NCBI GenBank assembly: GCA_051530055.1
Contig: CM121341.1
Span: forward strand, 2,976,001-3,040,000
Direction of reading: 5' to 3'
Source: Neoechinorhynchus agilis
Lineage: Eukaryota; Acanthocephala
DNA: 64,000 bases
The notes under the pieces were generated by a model. That model was given only the letters and a program-made list of their open reading frames with translations, searched no databases and was not told the origin of the DNA. The translations under genes and the position numbers were made by a program. Positions 19,888-29,466 of this stretch are shown piece by piece (position 1 is the first letter of the stretch; each line of letters begins with the position of its first letter).

Positions 19888-21980
19888 ATGGCCAACTCGA
19901 CTCAGGCAAAGATGCTGATGGATGTGTACAGCAAAGACCATCGTAATTATTACACTGTGCTCGAAATCGACCAATCAGCAGACGTGGACGAAATTAAACG
20001 AGCCTATCGCCGTCTTGCTCTAAAGCACCATCCAGGTATTTGTTTTTTTATATTTATAACATCATTTCTCTGATCGCAGTTTAGACAAAAATGAACCTGA
20101 TAAGAAATCTGAGCTTGAGAGTCGGTTTTTAGAAATTCATATGGCATATACTTGTCTAATGGACAAATCAACACGTGACCTATACGACTTTAAGCTGAGA
20201 CAAATCGGAAAAGCTCCTCCGAGTGAGCTTGTTATTGTTATTGACGATAGTGTTGATGTGACTCCTTTTTTCAATCGAAACTGCTTTTCCGGATACGGAG
20301 ATGACCCCGAAGGATTCTACAGTGTATATCGTTGTTTGTTCAGCAGGATCTACGAGCAGGATGTAGGAGAAGGTGGAAATCCAGTTGAGTTTGGTCGATC
20401 GGATTCCGACGATGAATTTGTGAGACAGTTCTACAGACATTGGATCACTTATTCGTGTCCTCGATCGTTTGCGTGGGTTGACGAGTACGTCAAAGGGATG
20501 GACAAAGAGTCCGGGTATCGTTTATACCTACAAACGGATCGTTATTCTCGAAGAAAGATTGATGCGGCTAATAAAAAGAAACGAGATAAAGCTAGAAAAG
20601 AGCGAAATCAACTCATTCAGGTAACCTAGATTCATAGTGATCTTCCTTTTAGTTTTTTTGTAGGATTTAGTTTGCCGTGTTCAAAAGTGGGATCCTAGGT
20701 ACAAACGTATGAAGGTATTCGCGGTCTTTAGAACTCGCTATTTTAAGATTTTTTCTTAGCAAATAGAGAAGGCGAATACTGGAAAGCGCCACGTTACTTC
20801 GTTTAGGAAGCCAGAAAATGAGGTTTATAAAGAACCAGAATGGGCTTGTACGGATGATATCATCGACCGCATTGTAAGAATTTCTTTTAAATGAACATTT
20901 TTAAAAATTGCGAACGGTTTGTAGCACGAATTTTGGGATGATGTTATAGATGATGAATACGCTATACAGTGCGAGGACGGGATTGTTTGTTCTCTCTGCA
21001 ATGAAGGATTTGAATCGACTAAAATGTATGGGGGTTTTAAAGTTTAGACGGATCTTTTCTAATGTTTAGGTACCTTCCAGACTTATTATCGAACGGAAAA
21101 TGGGTGTTTTATTTATTTCTTGCTTCAAATTTTCGACGCCTTGCGTCTTCGTCAGGAAGCTTTCCTTCGGTTATCTGAAAAGGAATTAGAGGAGGGCAAC
21201 GCTGTCCTTGCGTCTTCGTCAGGAGGCTTTTCTTCGATTATCTGAAAAGGAATTAGAGGAGGGCAACGCTGTCCGTCAGCTCATCCCTCTTTAGAGGGGA
21301 TGCTCAATAAGAGGGATGAGCTGACGGGCAGCGTTACCCTCCTCTAATTCCTTTTCAGATAACCGAAGAAAAGTTTCCTGACGAAGACGCAAGGACAGCG
21401 TTGCCCTCCTCTGATTCCTTTTCAGATAACCGAAGGAAAGCTTCCTGACGAAGACGCAAGGACAGCGTTGCCCTCCTCTGATTCCTTTTCAGATAACCGA
21501 AGGAAAGCTTCCTGACGAAGACGCAAGGACAGCGTTGCCCTCCTCTGATTCCTTTTCGGATAACCGAAGAAAAGCTTCCTGACGAAGACGCAAGGCGTCG
21601 AAAATTTGAAGCAAGAAATAAATAAAACACCCATTTTCCGTTCGATAATAAATCTGGAATAAAACATGAGGGTGTTGGAAAAAGAGGCTTTCCATAATTT
21701 TTTGTTTAGGTACCTTAAACACATCAAATCTAAGCGACACAGGCGAGCAGAAGATGCGAAGAAAAAAGAGGATCAGCGTCTTGAGGAAAGAGACGTCGAC
21801 GGCAGTGATAAAATGAATTGTTCTCAAACAACAGAATCATTAACAAAGTGTTCAAAAGATACTGATGGAGAATTGGAGTCAATTGCAAGTCAAGTTGATA
21901 GTCTTATGGAATCGGAAGTGAAACAGACTTCTACAAAAACTAAAAAGAAGCGTAGACGTGCACTCAAAAACAAACAATAA
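19888..21980 (+). CDS. DNAJC21: DNAJC21-type J-domain and zinc-finger protein (six exons)
   Basis: Exons by frame and GT..AG ends: 19888-20035, 20085-20620, 20664-20714, 20760-20873, 20925-21025 and 21710-21980, giving 406 aa. Four introns are 43-51 nt. The last is 684 nt and holds a fold-back element. The J domain is [20 protein letters not shown], with its HPD motif completed across the first intron. [20 protein letters not shown] and [12 protein letters not shown] match the DNAJC21 middle region. The C2H2 finger [18 protein letters not shown] (C-X2-C-X12-H-X5-H) is formed only by splicing exon 5 to exon 6, where the Met codon is split. The tail is Lys/Arg-rich ([14 protein letters not shown]). 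The family co-chaperones HSP70 in cytoplasmic 60S ribosome maturation (yeast Jjj1). The protein is shorter than mammalian forms, and I see no second finger. Confidence 0.93.
21070..21660. mobile_element. Fold-back element inside the last DNAJC21 intron
   Basis: Outer arms 21074-21140 and 21592-21657 are inverted copies (ttattatcgaacggaaaatg and onward to cgacgcc). Inside, a 67-bp unit (ttgcgtcttcgtcagga ... ggcaacgctgtcc) is present twice in the left half and about four times, inverted, in the right half. The centre is a small hairpin (gtcagctcatccctctt against aagagggatgagctgac). The 13-bp flank gtttaggtacctt, which spans the true splice acceptor of exon 6, also occurs at the left edge (21064-21076). 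The result is a decoy acceptor plus exon start about 640 bp upstream of the real one. Confidence 0.85.
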
Positions 21981-22483
21981 AGTACTGATTGCGTAAATCT
22001 TTGTTTAGGTTTAATAAAATGCTACAGTCAAATGGGACAATTTGTAGCATTATTTTACTAAGGTTGTTTTTCATTTGAACCGATACGTCTCGAGTTAAGC
22101 AGTAAAATGTTGGATTTCGTTTTCAGCTCTTTCCGAACATCATTGAAAAATGGTTGTCGAATTCGCGGATTATAAGTGTTCTTAACCTGTGCCCTCGTAA
22201 CATTCACGAAAAAGTAGTCTTATTTGTGAATCTTTTTTTGTTAATAAAAACAAATAATTGACTTTTTTTTTGAAATCGTTCAAGTGATTTTTAACGTTTT
22301 TCAACCAAAAGGTATCGTGCGAAATTCTTTTTGGATGTAAGAATGATTAAGCTTATTCTCGGTGGTGTCAACCTATGAGTTTTAAAGTTGTGAGTAGTGA
22401 GATATTACTCAATCTCGCTTAGTTCTTTAAAAAGCTTCATCTCTTCGAGTATTGTTCCAAATCTTTTGTGTTAACATTAAAAA
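21981..22483. other. Intergenic: DNAJC21 3' region and EF-hand gene 5' region
   Basis: AT-rich. The segment ggtttaataaaatgctacag just after the DNAJC21 stop contains AATAAA, a likely poly(A) signal at about 22013. Nothing else stands out. Confidence 0.5.
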
Positions 22484-22717
22484 ATGAACACTGCTTGCAA
22501 ACGAAGTGTCGACGAACTCATTGAAGCTTTCAAATCGTTTGACACGAACAATGATGGGTATTTGACTCCTGAAGAGCTTAAGAATGGTCTAGCCAAAGTT
22601 GGTTGTCAAATCTCAGAGGAAGGTCTTAAGCAGATGATTGCGGAGGCTGATACGGATAAGAACGGGAAGATCGATTACAGCGAGTTCTTGCGCATGCATT
22701 GTATCTGTCATGACTGA
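22484..22717 (+). CDS. Small calmodulin-like protein with two EF-hands (77 aa)
   Basis: Two complete calcium loops are visible, DTNNDGYLTPEE and DTDKNGKIDYSE, each with the expected acidic or polar ligands and the Glu at position 12. The helices around them (VDELIEAFKSF, LKQMIAEA) are calmodulin-like. At 77 aa it is about half a calmodulin, a single EF-hand pair. The single-exon frame starts at the only suitable ATG (MNTACKRSV) and ends in a Cys-rich tail (HCICHD). Two similar genes follow on the same strand at 24756 and 26104. The role is probably calcium buffering or sensing. The partner is unknown. Confidence 0.88.
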   Translation: MNTACKRSVDELIEAFKSFDTNNDGYLTPEELKNGLAKVGCQISEEGLKQMIAEADTDKNGKIDYSEFLRMHCICHD

Positions 22718-22904
22718 TTTTTGAAGAAAAAAACGTATTTATCTTGTTGTTTAAAGTGGAAGGAAATGAAGATTGACATTTTTTACTAATACTTTAAAGT
22801 TCAACATTTTTTGTTAGCGAACATGGTATGCAAACTTTGAGTTGCGGTAGGAACTACTTATTTTATGGATATGACTATATCGTCAATATCGATTTTTATC
22901 TTCG

Positions 22905-24370
22905 ACGGGGGGAAAGATACTTTCTTTTTCTTAGTTTTTCCACAACGCCTCGGATTTGAATCTTTACTAATTTATTTCCTCGATATTTCACGTCTCGGAT
23001 AAAAACTTACAAGGAATGATCAACTTTGATCAAGATGTCGGAATCCGGGGTCGCAAAAATAAGAAAAAGAAAATATCGATTTATTTTGTTTTTCTTAGTT
23101 TTTCCACAACGCCTCGGATTTGAATCTTTACTAATTTATTTCCTCGATATTTCACGTCTCGGATAAAAAACTTACAAGGAATGATCAACTTTGATCAAGA
23201 TGTCGGAATCCGGGGTCGCAAAACTAAGAAAAAGAAAATATCGATTTATTTTGTTTTTCTTAGTTTTTCCACAACGCCTCGGATTTGAATCTTTACTAAT
23301 TTATTTCCTCGTATTTCGTATTATCCAACGTCAATATCGGGAAATTAATATAAAGATTAAATCCGGCGGTTGCAAAACTAAGAAAAAGAAAATATGGATT
23401 TATTTTGTTTTTCTTAGTTTTTCCACAACGCCTCGGATTTGAATCTTTACTAATTTATTTCCTCGGTATTTCGTATTATCCAACGTGCAATATCGGGGAA
23501 ATTAATTAATAAAGATTCAAATCCGGCGGGGTTGCAAAACTAAGAAAAAGAAAATATGGATTTATTTTGTTTTTCTTAGTTTTTCCACAACGCCTCGGAT
23601 TTGAATCTTTACTAATTTATTTCCTCGGTATTTCGTATTATCCAACGTGCAATATCGGGGAAATATTAATAAAGATTCAAATCTGCAAAACTAAGAAAAA
23701 GAAAATATGGATTTATTTTGTTTTTCTTAGTTTTTCCACAACGCCTCGGATTTGAATCTTTACTAATTTATTTCCTCGGTATTTCGTATTATCCAACGTG
23801 CAATATCGGGGAAATTAATTAATAAAGATTCAAATCCGGCGGGGTTGCAAAACTAAGAAAAAGAAAATATGGATTTATTTTGTTTTTCTTAGTTTTTCCA
23901 CAACGCCTCGGATTTGAATCTTTACTAATTTATTTCCTCGGTATTTCGTATTATCCAACGTGCAATATCGGGGAAATTAATTAATAAAGATTCAAATCCG
24001 GCGGGGTTGCAAAACTAAGAAAAAGAAAATATGGATTTATTTTGTTTTTCTTAGTTTTTCCACAACGCCTCGGATTTGAATCTTTACTAATTTATTTCCT
24101 CGGTATTTCGTATTATCCAACGTGCAATATCGGGGAAATTAATTAATAAAGATTCAAATCCGGCGGGGTTGCAAAACTAAGAAAAAGAAAATATCGATTT
24201 ATTTTGTTTTTCTTAGTTTTTCCACAACGCCTCGGATTTGAATCTTTACTAATTTATTTCCTTGATATTTCACGTCTCGGATAAAAACTAACAAGGAATG
24301 ATCAACTTTGATAAAGATGTCGGAATCCGGGGTCGCAAAACTAAGAAAAAGAAAATATCGATTTATTTTA
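22905..24370. repeat. Tandem satellite of hairpin units, about 162-bp period, 9 copies
   Basis: The landmark cacaacgcctcggatttgaa recurs near 22941, 23105, 23270, 23424, 23586, 23737, 23899, 24061 and 24223 (steps 151-165). Each unit is an imperfect palindrome. One arm, ccacaacgcctcggatttga with atctttactaat, is repeated inverted as attaataaagattcaaatcc with ggcggggttgcaaaac. The arms are joined by cttagtttttc/gaaaaactaag, itself a dyad. The first two and the last units carry a variant centre (tttcacgtctcggat). It lies between two EF-hand genes. Confidence 0.92.
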
Positions 24371-24755
24371 ATGGATACAATAAGAATGATTACTGCGAAA
24401 AAACAACAAAATTATTCTCTTTTTAACTTCTCCCATACGAATGAGCCTGTTAGACGACCAAAAGAAAATCTTATGGGATTTTTTGGTAAGTTCACTGCAG
24501 TTTTGAAAAGCTTCAGAGCGCACAAATCTGTTTTCCTTTAGTTTCGAGTAATCATTTGTTTTATCGCCTTATTCATTAACAAAATTGATAATAAAAATTG
24601 AGCAAACCGCTAAGGGCACTATAAGTTTCAATTTGCGTTGAACGAATGATTAAGCGAGTTTGCATATGACAGAGCATTAGTCTTCACTCTTTAAAGCATT
24701 CTCTTTCTCTGAGTTTTTTAATACTAATTTTAAAGCAACTGTTTCTTCTATTGAA

Positions 24756-25007
24756 ATGGCCGAACATCCTGAGGAAAGAAAAAGGGAAATCGAGGCGGTA
24801 TTTCGTGCAGCTGATTTTAACGGTGATGGATATGTGACTCGGGATGAACTTAAATCTTTGTTCACAACGTATGGATGTGATATGACTGACGAAGATATCG
24901 ATCGAATTGTTAAAGAGGCTGACAAAGATCGAAATGGAAAGATTGATATCCACGAGTTTACTGCTTTCTTTTACAATGCAATGGAGAATGCGTTCAAGTC
25001 GACTTAA
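24756..25007 (+). CDS. Small calmodulin-like protein with two EF-hands (83 aa)
   Basis: The two loops are DFNGDGYVTRDE and DKDRNGKIDIHE, both with a full set of ligands. The N-terminus MAEHPEERKREIEAVFRAAD is acidic and helical, and the C-terminus NAMENAFKST extends the last helix. Layout and length match the neighbours at 22484 and 26104, but the sequences differ enough that the duplications are not recent. Single exon. The 3' flank is AT-rich, with no obvious poly(A) signal within 100 bp. Confidence 0.88.
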   Translation: MAEHPEERKREIEAVFRAADFNGDGYVTRDELKSLFTTYGCDMTDEDIDRIVKEADKDRNGKIDIHEFTAFFYNAMENAFKST

Positions 25008-25348
25008 CTAATAATTGAACGAATAATAACGTCCGCTCTTTTCCTTCCGAAGATGGTATTCTGTATTTAGAACAAATATTAAATTCCTCCTCCACACATT
25101 TCAGAGAGTCCGGCCTCTTGTATAATCATTTAAAGATTCAATTGCAGCCATAAATTCCCCGTTAATTTTTCGATGAGAGGTCCAAAATGCATACCAGGAC
25201 GACCGATCTATTTCCTTTGTCTTAGTTGGTTATGCTTATTTGTAGCCCCTAAGTGCGTCCGGCGAAAAGTGTCCACATTCGCGGAATTTTAAGAAAATAG
25301 AATAAATCGAAACTGGACTTTACGAGGGTAGTATTAAACTAAATACAG

Positions 25349-25465
25349 ATAATGTCGATGTGTGAGGTACAGGGGAATGTGATTGGAATTATTGTTTAGA
25401 AGTCTACACCCGCGGTAAATAATAATTTCGATTAAAAACGTTCTGCGAACCTCGTCGGGGACATT
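25349..25465 (-). repeat. PLE terminus, truncated in the motif
   Basis: Same order as 15207-15340: gtcgatgtgtgaggtacagg, gtctacacccgcggtaaat, then cgttctgcgaacctcgtcgg. The match stops before the ATCATCAG part, so the CTGATGA box is missing and only the stem II side remains. Confidence 0.7.
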
Positions 25466-25860
25466 TATCCACTTGTATTTTATAACTGATGAATTCTAAA
25501 TACAGATAAATGTTCACAGGCGCTCACACTTTTGTTGTAATAAACTTGTTAATCAAAAAAATTTAAATGTGGCTACTTTATGACTACTAAATAAATTCAT
25601 TTTACCCAATTCCATCATCGTCAAGCATAAATATTATATTGAAACGTATTTTTCGAGAATACGATAAAACCTTCATTTTGCATCTAAGAATTCAATAATG
25701 ATTTAGGCGATATTGTTTTTAAACTAGAATTCACAAATGATTGAAAAAGGGATCAGTTGTACGCGATGTTCTATTGTAAAGAAATTATTCATTATAGTTT
25801 CAGTCTCAATTAGCGATGTTTAATTCAGAAAAATAGATTTATCTTGAAAATTTTCGGTCT

Positions 25861-25879
25861 TTTCGTTGGACTTCTTCAG
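25861..25879 (-). repeat. Solo hammerhead-like PLE motif
   Basis: The minus strand reads CTGAAGAAGTCCAACGAAA: CTGAAGA box, short stem, GAAA box. No PLE ORF is adjacent, so it is a solo copy or chance. Confidence 0.45.
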
Positions 25880-26103
25880 TCAATTTATTGCAATTCCATA
25901 ACCAATCGAAAGACCAAAATCATGCAGACCAATTCCAAAGTTTAGAAGGCGATTGCGGAATCAACTTCGAATATTGAGCGTCGTCTAAGCGTTATGTGCG
26001 TGGAAGTGAGTAATCGTACGAGAAACCATTTCTTAATCTTAAGAGCATTTTGGCAGTCTTGTATGTTTTGAACATAAAGCTTTATTAAGTCAGATCAATT
26101 AAG

Positions 26104-26337
26104 ATGTCAAAACTTTCTCAGAAGGATGTGGATCTTGCTTTGGAAGCTTTTAGAGATCTTGATGTCGACAGAAACGGATACTTAACAACTTACGAACTTA
26201 GAACTGGACTTGAGAAATTAGGACAACCATTGAGTTCATTTGAAGTTAATAAAATGATACAGGAATTAGATATGGACGGTGACGGAAGGATAAATTATCA
26301 GGAGTTTTTAAAGTCATGGGTTGAATGTGACAAGTAA
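26104..26337 (+). CDS. Small calmodulin-like protein with two EF-hands (77 aa)
   Basis: The loops are DVDRNGYLTTYE and DMDGDGRINYQE, both canonical. The frame runs MSKLSQKDVDLALEAFRDLD to a short tail WVECDK. It is the third two-EF-hand gene in 3.9 kb on the same strand, 1.1 kb after the second. The short 3' region contains aaataaaaag just after the stop, a possible AATAAA poly(A) signal. Function is inferred only from the fold: calcium binding. Confidence 0.88.
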   Translation: MSKLSQKDVDLALEAFRDLDVDRNGYLTTYELRTGLEKLGQPLSSFEVNKMIQELDMDGDGRINYQEFLKSWVECDK

Positions 26338-26384
26338 TATTTTACAAATAAAAAGTTTTGAAGTTTAAAAAGAATGTTTCGATC

Positions 26385-26960
26385 ATCCATCTTCTCGTGC
26401 TCGACAAACCCCATAGATTGAATGATTTTCATATTTTTGAGAATTTATTTGGCTGCGAGTTACAGTTTCAATTTGTTTTTCTTAATAAAGTCGATTCTTG
26501 AGAACTTTGGGAATACGCGAACTCTCTTTGAAAATATAGATTTTTGAATTCTTTAAAGTGCACCACAAAAAGTGTGCGAAATGACAAACTCCATAGATTG
26601 AATGATTTTCATCTTTTTGAGAATTTATTTGGCTGCGAGTTACAGTTTCAATTTGTTTTTCTTAATAAAGTCGATTCTTGAGAACTTTGGGAATACGCGA
26701 ACTCTCTTTGAAAATATAGATTTTTTAATTCTTTAAAGTGCACCACAAAAAGTGTGCGAAATGACAAACTCCATAGATTGAATGATTTTCATATTTTTGA
26801 GAATTTATTTGGCTGCGAGTTACAGTTTCAATTTGTTTTTCTTAATAAAATTTCAATGTAGAGCTCATTTCATAGACGGATGAAAGAGCTGCAAAAGTCG
26901 ATTCTTGAGAACTTTGGGAATATAGGAGTAAACTGGTAACTTTAATTTTCGCGAATTCTC
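26385..26960. repeat. Tandem repeat, about 180-bp period, 3 copies
   Basis: The block ccatagattgaatgattttc begins near 26411, 26591 and 26771. Copies one and two are nearly identical. The third carries an insert of about 45 bp (aatttcaatgtagagctcat ...). The motif gtgcaccacaaaaag recurs once more near 27237, beyond a LINE fragment. Confidence 0.9.
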
Positions 26961-26984
26961 TTGGAAAATATAGATTTTTGAACT

Positions 26985-27200
26985 CTACAAAGCGGGTGGC
27001 TCAACTGGAGGGACGGCGAGATGAGGATGCTGAGATGGGTTGCCGCTGTTCAGAGTGGATCGTCCAAAGAAGGTTGCGCTGGCACGATAAAGTTTCGAAG
27101 TGCGGAGCAGATCACATACCGCCCACTAGGAAGGCCGAGGAAACGATGGGTGGATTGCATCAAACAGAATGAATTGGTTGTCGAGGGAACCGCAACCTCC
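26985..27200 (+). pseudogene. LINE RT C-terminal tail fragment (second LINE type)
   Basis: Two plus frames read EMRMLRW-like text (DEDAEMGCR / MRMLRWVAAVQSG), then RLRWHDKVSKCGADHI, then GRPRKRWVDCIKQNEL. RMLRW..RLRWxxHV..GRPRKRWxDCIK is the usual tail after the RT of RTE- and related LINE proteins. One frameshift lies in the middle. It interrupts the 180-bp repeat array. Confidence 0.65.
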
Positions 27201-27296
27201 CGAGAGAGAAAAATGTGTGAGTGAGAACTCTTTGAAGTGCACCACAAAAAGGGAGTGCGGAATTTTGGACTTGTCGAAGTTGGAGATGTCTAATCT

Positions 27297-27369
27297 CGAC
27301 CTCGGCAGGATTCGAACCTGCAATCTCCTGATCCGTAGTCAGGCGCGTTATCCATTGCGCCACGAGGCC
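27297..27369 (-). tRNA. tRNA-Arg(ACG)
   Basis: Read on the minus strand it folds as a 73-nt cloverleaf. The acceptor stem is GGCCTCG with CGAGGTC (one G.U pair) and the discriminator is G. The D-loop is GCGCAATGGATAACGCGC, the anticodon stem-loop CCTGACTACGGATCAGG with anticodon ACG, and the T-arm GCAGGTTCGAATCCTGC. No intron. The ACG anticodon, with A34 edited to inosine, reads CGU, CGC and CGA codons. Confidence 0.96.
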
Positions 27370-27514
27370 AATTGATCGCGATCGAAACTACATCACAATA
27401 ACGTCTAAAATCTACTGAATAAACCGATGAAAATGCTAGTCAAATATTTTTATATCAAGTGTTAGTATCCTTACGAACCTACAATTGATAAAGACCATTC
27501 TTTTTAAACGGAGA

Positions 27515-28249
27515 CTACTCATTAGTTTTCGGTAACTGTGATAGTCCATCACTAAAATCACCGTCTTCGTTATTAATTCCATGATCATTAGCTTGTGAAT
27601 GTTTAAAGTGCTCGTACATTATAGCCACGAACATCTCGTGTTTTTCTGAATGTGGTTGACCGTTACAAAACGGAGAAGGCCCTAAGACTTCAAATTGTCC
27701 AAAATTAAGTTCTCTCACCGACGCATCTCGATCGGGCTGCCGTTTATGAATAGTGTATTTAAGCTCTAATTGTTCCTGTAAGAACTCCCTCTTTCCTGTT
27801 TTCTCCTTCTTGATTTTATTCGCCAGTTCTTCACACGTTCTTAATGACTCTATAGTCTTGTCGGTAGATTGAATCTCAGTAGTAAACGATAATGCCAACT
27901 CCCGAGTTGCCGACGTGAATACAACTGACCTAAAAACATTTGCTCCAACTCCAATATGAACACCGAATTCGTTAATTTTCCTCGTTAAATTCAACAGACG
28001 ACAATATGATTCGTGTAACAATTCATGCCGTGGTACAGTAAAAGCATTCTCCAAATTCCAAATACTAACGCTACCCAAAGAAGAGCTATGTTTCTTTATC
28101 ACTTTTTTGGCATCAAACAAAATTGGCAGCAAATCTGTACCTTCGGAATCCCTAGCCATCATCATGAGCATTTCTTTAGCGTTAGCCATCGATCGCCATG
28201 AATCCTTTGGTAGCAGATATTCTTTGTTCAAAAAGTCATTGTAACTCAT
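27515..28249 (-). CDS. Uncharacterised protein, 244 aa
   Basis: I do not recognise it. The frame starts MSYNDFLNKEYLLPKDSW and ends DGLSQLPKTNE. No signal peptide or membrane segment is visible. Residues about 125-170 (SFTTEIQSTDKTIESLRTCE, ELANKIKKEKTGKREFLQEQ) are heptad-like and probably form a coiled coil. The C-terminus is acidic. The frame is long for this AT-rich DNA and ends just upstream of a tRNA gene, so I take it as real. It could be the intact single-exon form of a fast-evolving host protein. Confidence 0.6.
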   Translation of the reverse strand: MSYNDFLNKEYLLPKDSWRSMANAKEMLMMMARDSEGTDLLPILFDAKKVIKKHSSSLGSVSIWNLENAFTVPRHELLHESYCRLLNLTRKINEFGVHIGVGANVFRSVVFTSATRELALSFTTEIQSTDKTIESLRTCEELANKIKKEKTGKREFLQEQLELKYTIHKRQPDRDASVRELNFGQFEVLGPSPFCNGQPHSEKHEMFVAIMYEHFKHSQANDHGINNEDGDFSDGLSQLPKTNE

Positions 28250-28911
28250 CTGAGTTTAGTGCTCAACAATAATCTGGTCCGTCGGGTTTGTTGTCATGAC
28301 GATGGCGGTACTCCTCATAAACTTCGCTCTTTGATCTTGATTTTATTTAGCGTTTGAACAACTCTTCAATTTTAATAATAAACTAAAAGACTTGAATTTA
28401 TGTTTATCAAAGTTATTTAATCAACGTAAATAAAAGATGAAGATCACTCAACGAATAAAAACTCGGTCATGGCTTCTAAACAGTCACATGCAAAGTTCAA
28501 GAGTTTTTATAAAAACTCGAAAAGAAATAATAAAATTAACGGTGGATCAAAAGAGTTAAATTTATGACTACAAAGATAATAATTAGAGTTGTTTAACAGA
28601 CAAGTCAAAGATTCTTGCCTTAACTACTAAAATAGAAAATCACTTACTTGAAAATAAAAATAAGAAGAGAAAAGCGATTTTACATTGATTTAATAATTTG
28701 AGTTAAGTACAAATGAATAAATTTTGAAGTTTCAAAAAAATTCACTCTTTTAAAAACACGATACCTTTCGAAAAAAATCTGTTATAAACGTGAATTTGCG
28801 AATAAAATCATGAAAAAGTGTTTTTCGCAAAAAGCAAATTGTAATCAAACGGTCCACTGTTCTTAATTATAATCTATTCTTAAAAGATACACGAACTATT
28901 TACTTGCAATT
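28250..28911. other. Intergenic, no gene seen
   Basis: AT-rich sequence between two minus-strand genes. No open frame or repeat of note. Confidence 0.5.
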
Positions 28912-29466
28912 TTATTGAGGAAGTAACTTGCAATCTCCTTTCTCAGTACAGCCTTCGCTAATCTTCTCTCTATTTGGTTTCCTCATCTGAGTCTTTTGCA
29001 ACCACTCACGACGATTCTTTTCCCTTGCAGCCATTTCATCTTCCTTCTTCTTAGCATATTTCTCACAAACGTGCAAAGCATTCAATTTATGTTCGACATG
29101 TCGGATAACAGCATTATCAACATCCTCAATTTGTCGCTCAGTTTGACAAATCCGCGGTTTCTCAGCGCTGACTTGATTCCTCATCCTTTCAAAAGACGCT
29201 TCTCTCAATTGGCGATGAGCATCATCACTTGAACAAACTTGAATTGCCTCTGATGACGAGTCATTGAAATCTTGCTCACAAAAATGCTCAAATGGGTTAT
29301 TAGCGTACAGGGTTTTACACGTGCACGTCCGGCAAGCGGCTCCGGCTTTAGTAATGCCGTCAAAACACATTGAACAAACCGAATGACCGCATCGAGGCAA
29401 ACGGCGTAGCTCTTGGCCAATGAGTGAACATTGAGCGCATCGCGGAGATCTACCGGAAGGTGGCAT
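28912..29466 (-). CDS. RING-finger protein, 184 aa
   Basis: A RING-like zinc site lies at residues about 11-51: CAQC, then CGHSVCSMC, then CRTCTC. The order C-X2-C ... C-X-H-X2-C-X2-C ... C-X2-C fits a RING, the domain that recruits ubiquitin-charged E2 enzymes. Residues about 95-165 are helical and charged (ERQIEDVDNAVIRHVEHKLN, EKYAKKKEDEMAAREKNRRE), a probable coiled coil. The ATG lies at the edge of a 117-bp minisatellite, and the first ten codons (MPPSGRSPRC) are part of the repeat unit. Other family members usually have substrate-binding domains that I do not see. An E3 ligase role is an inference. Confidence 0.75.
   Translation of the reverse strand: MPPSGRSPRCAQCSLIGQELRRLPRCGHSVCSMCFDGITKAGAACRTCTCKTLYANNPFEHFCEQDFNDSSSEAIQVCSSDDAHRQLREASFERMRNQVSAEKPRICQTERQIEDVDNAVIRHVEHKLNALHVCEKYAKKKEDEMAAREKNRREWLQKTQMRKPNREKISEGCTEKGDCKLLPQ

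Noticed and set aside
21355..21827. Frames with [15 protein letters not shown] repeats in the fold-back element
   Set aside because: Generated by the 67-bp units, whose length is not divisible by three. The frames do not continue and do not join the DNAJC21 exons.
22905..24370. CRISPR-like array
   Set aside because: Regular repeats, but units are 162 bp palindromes without short unique spacers, in a eukaryotic context. It is a satellite.
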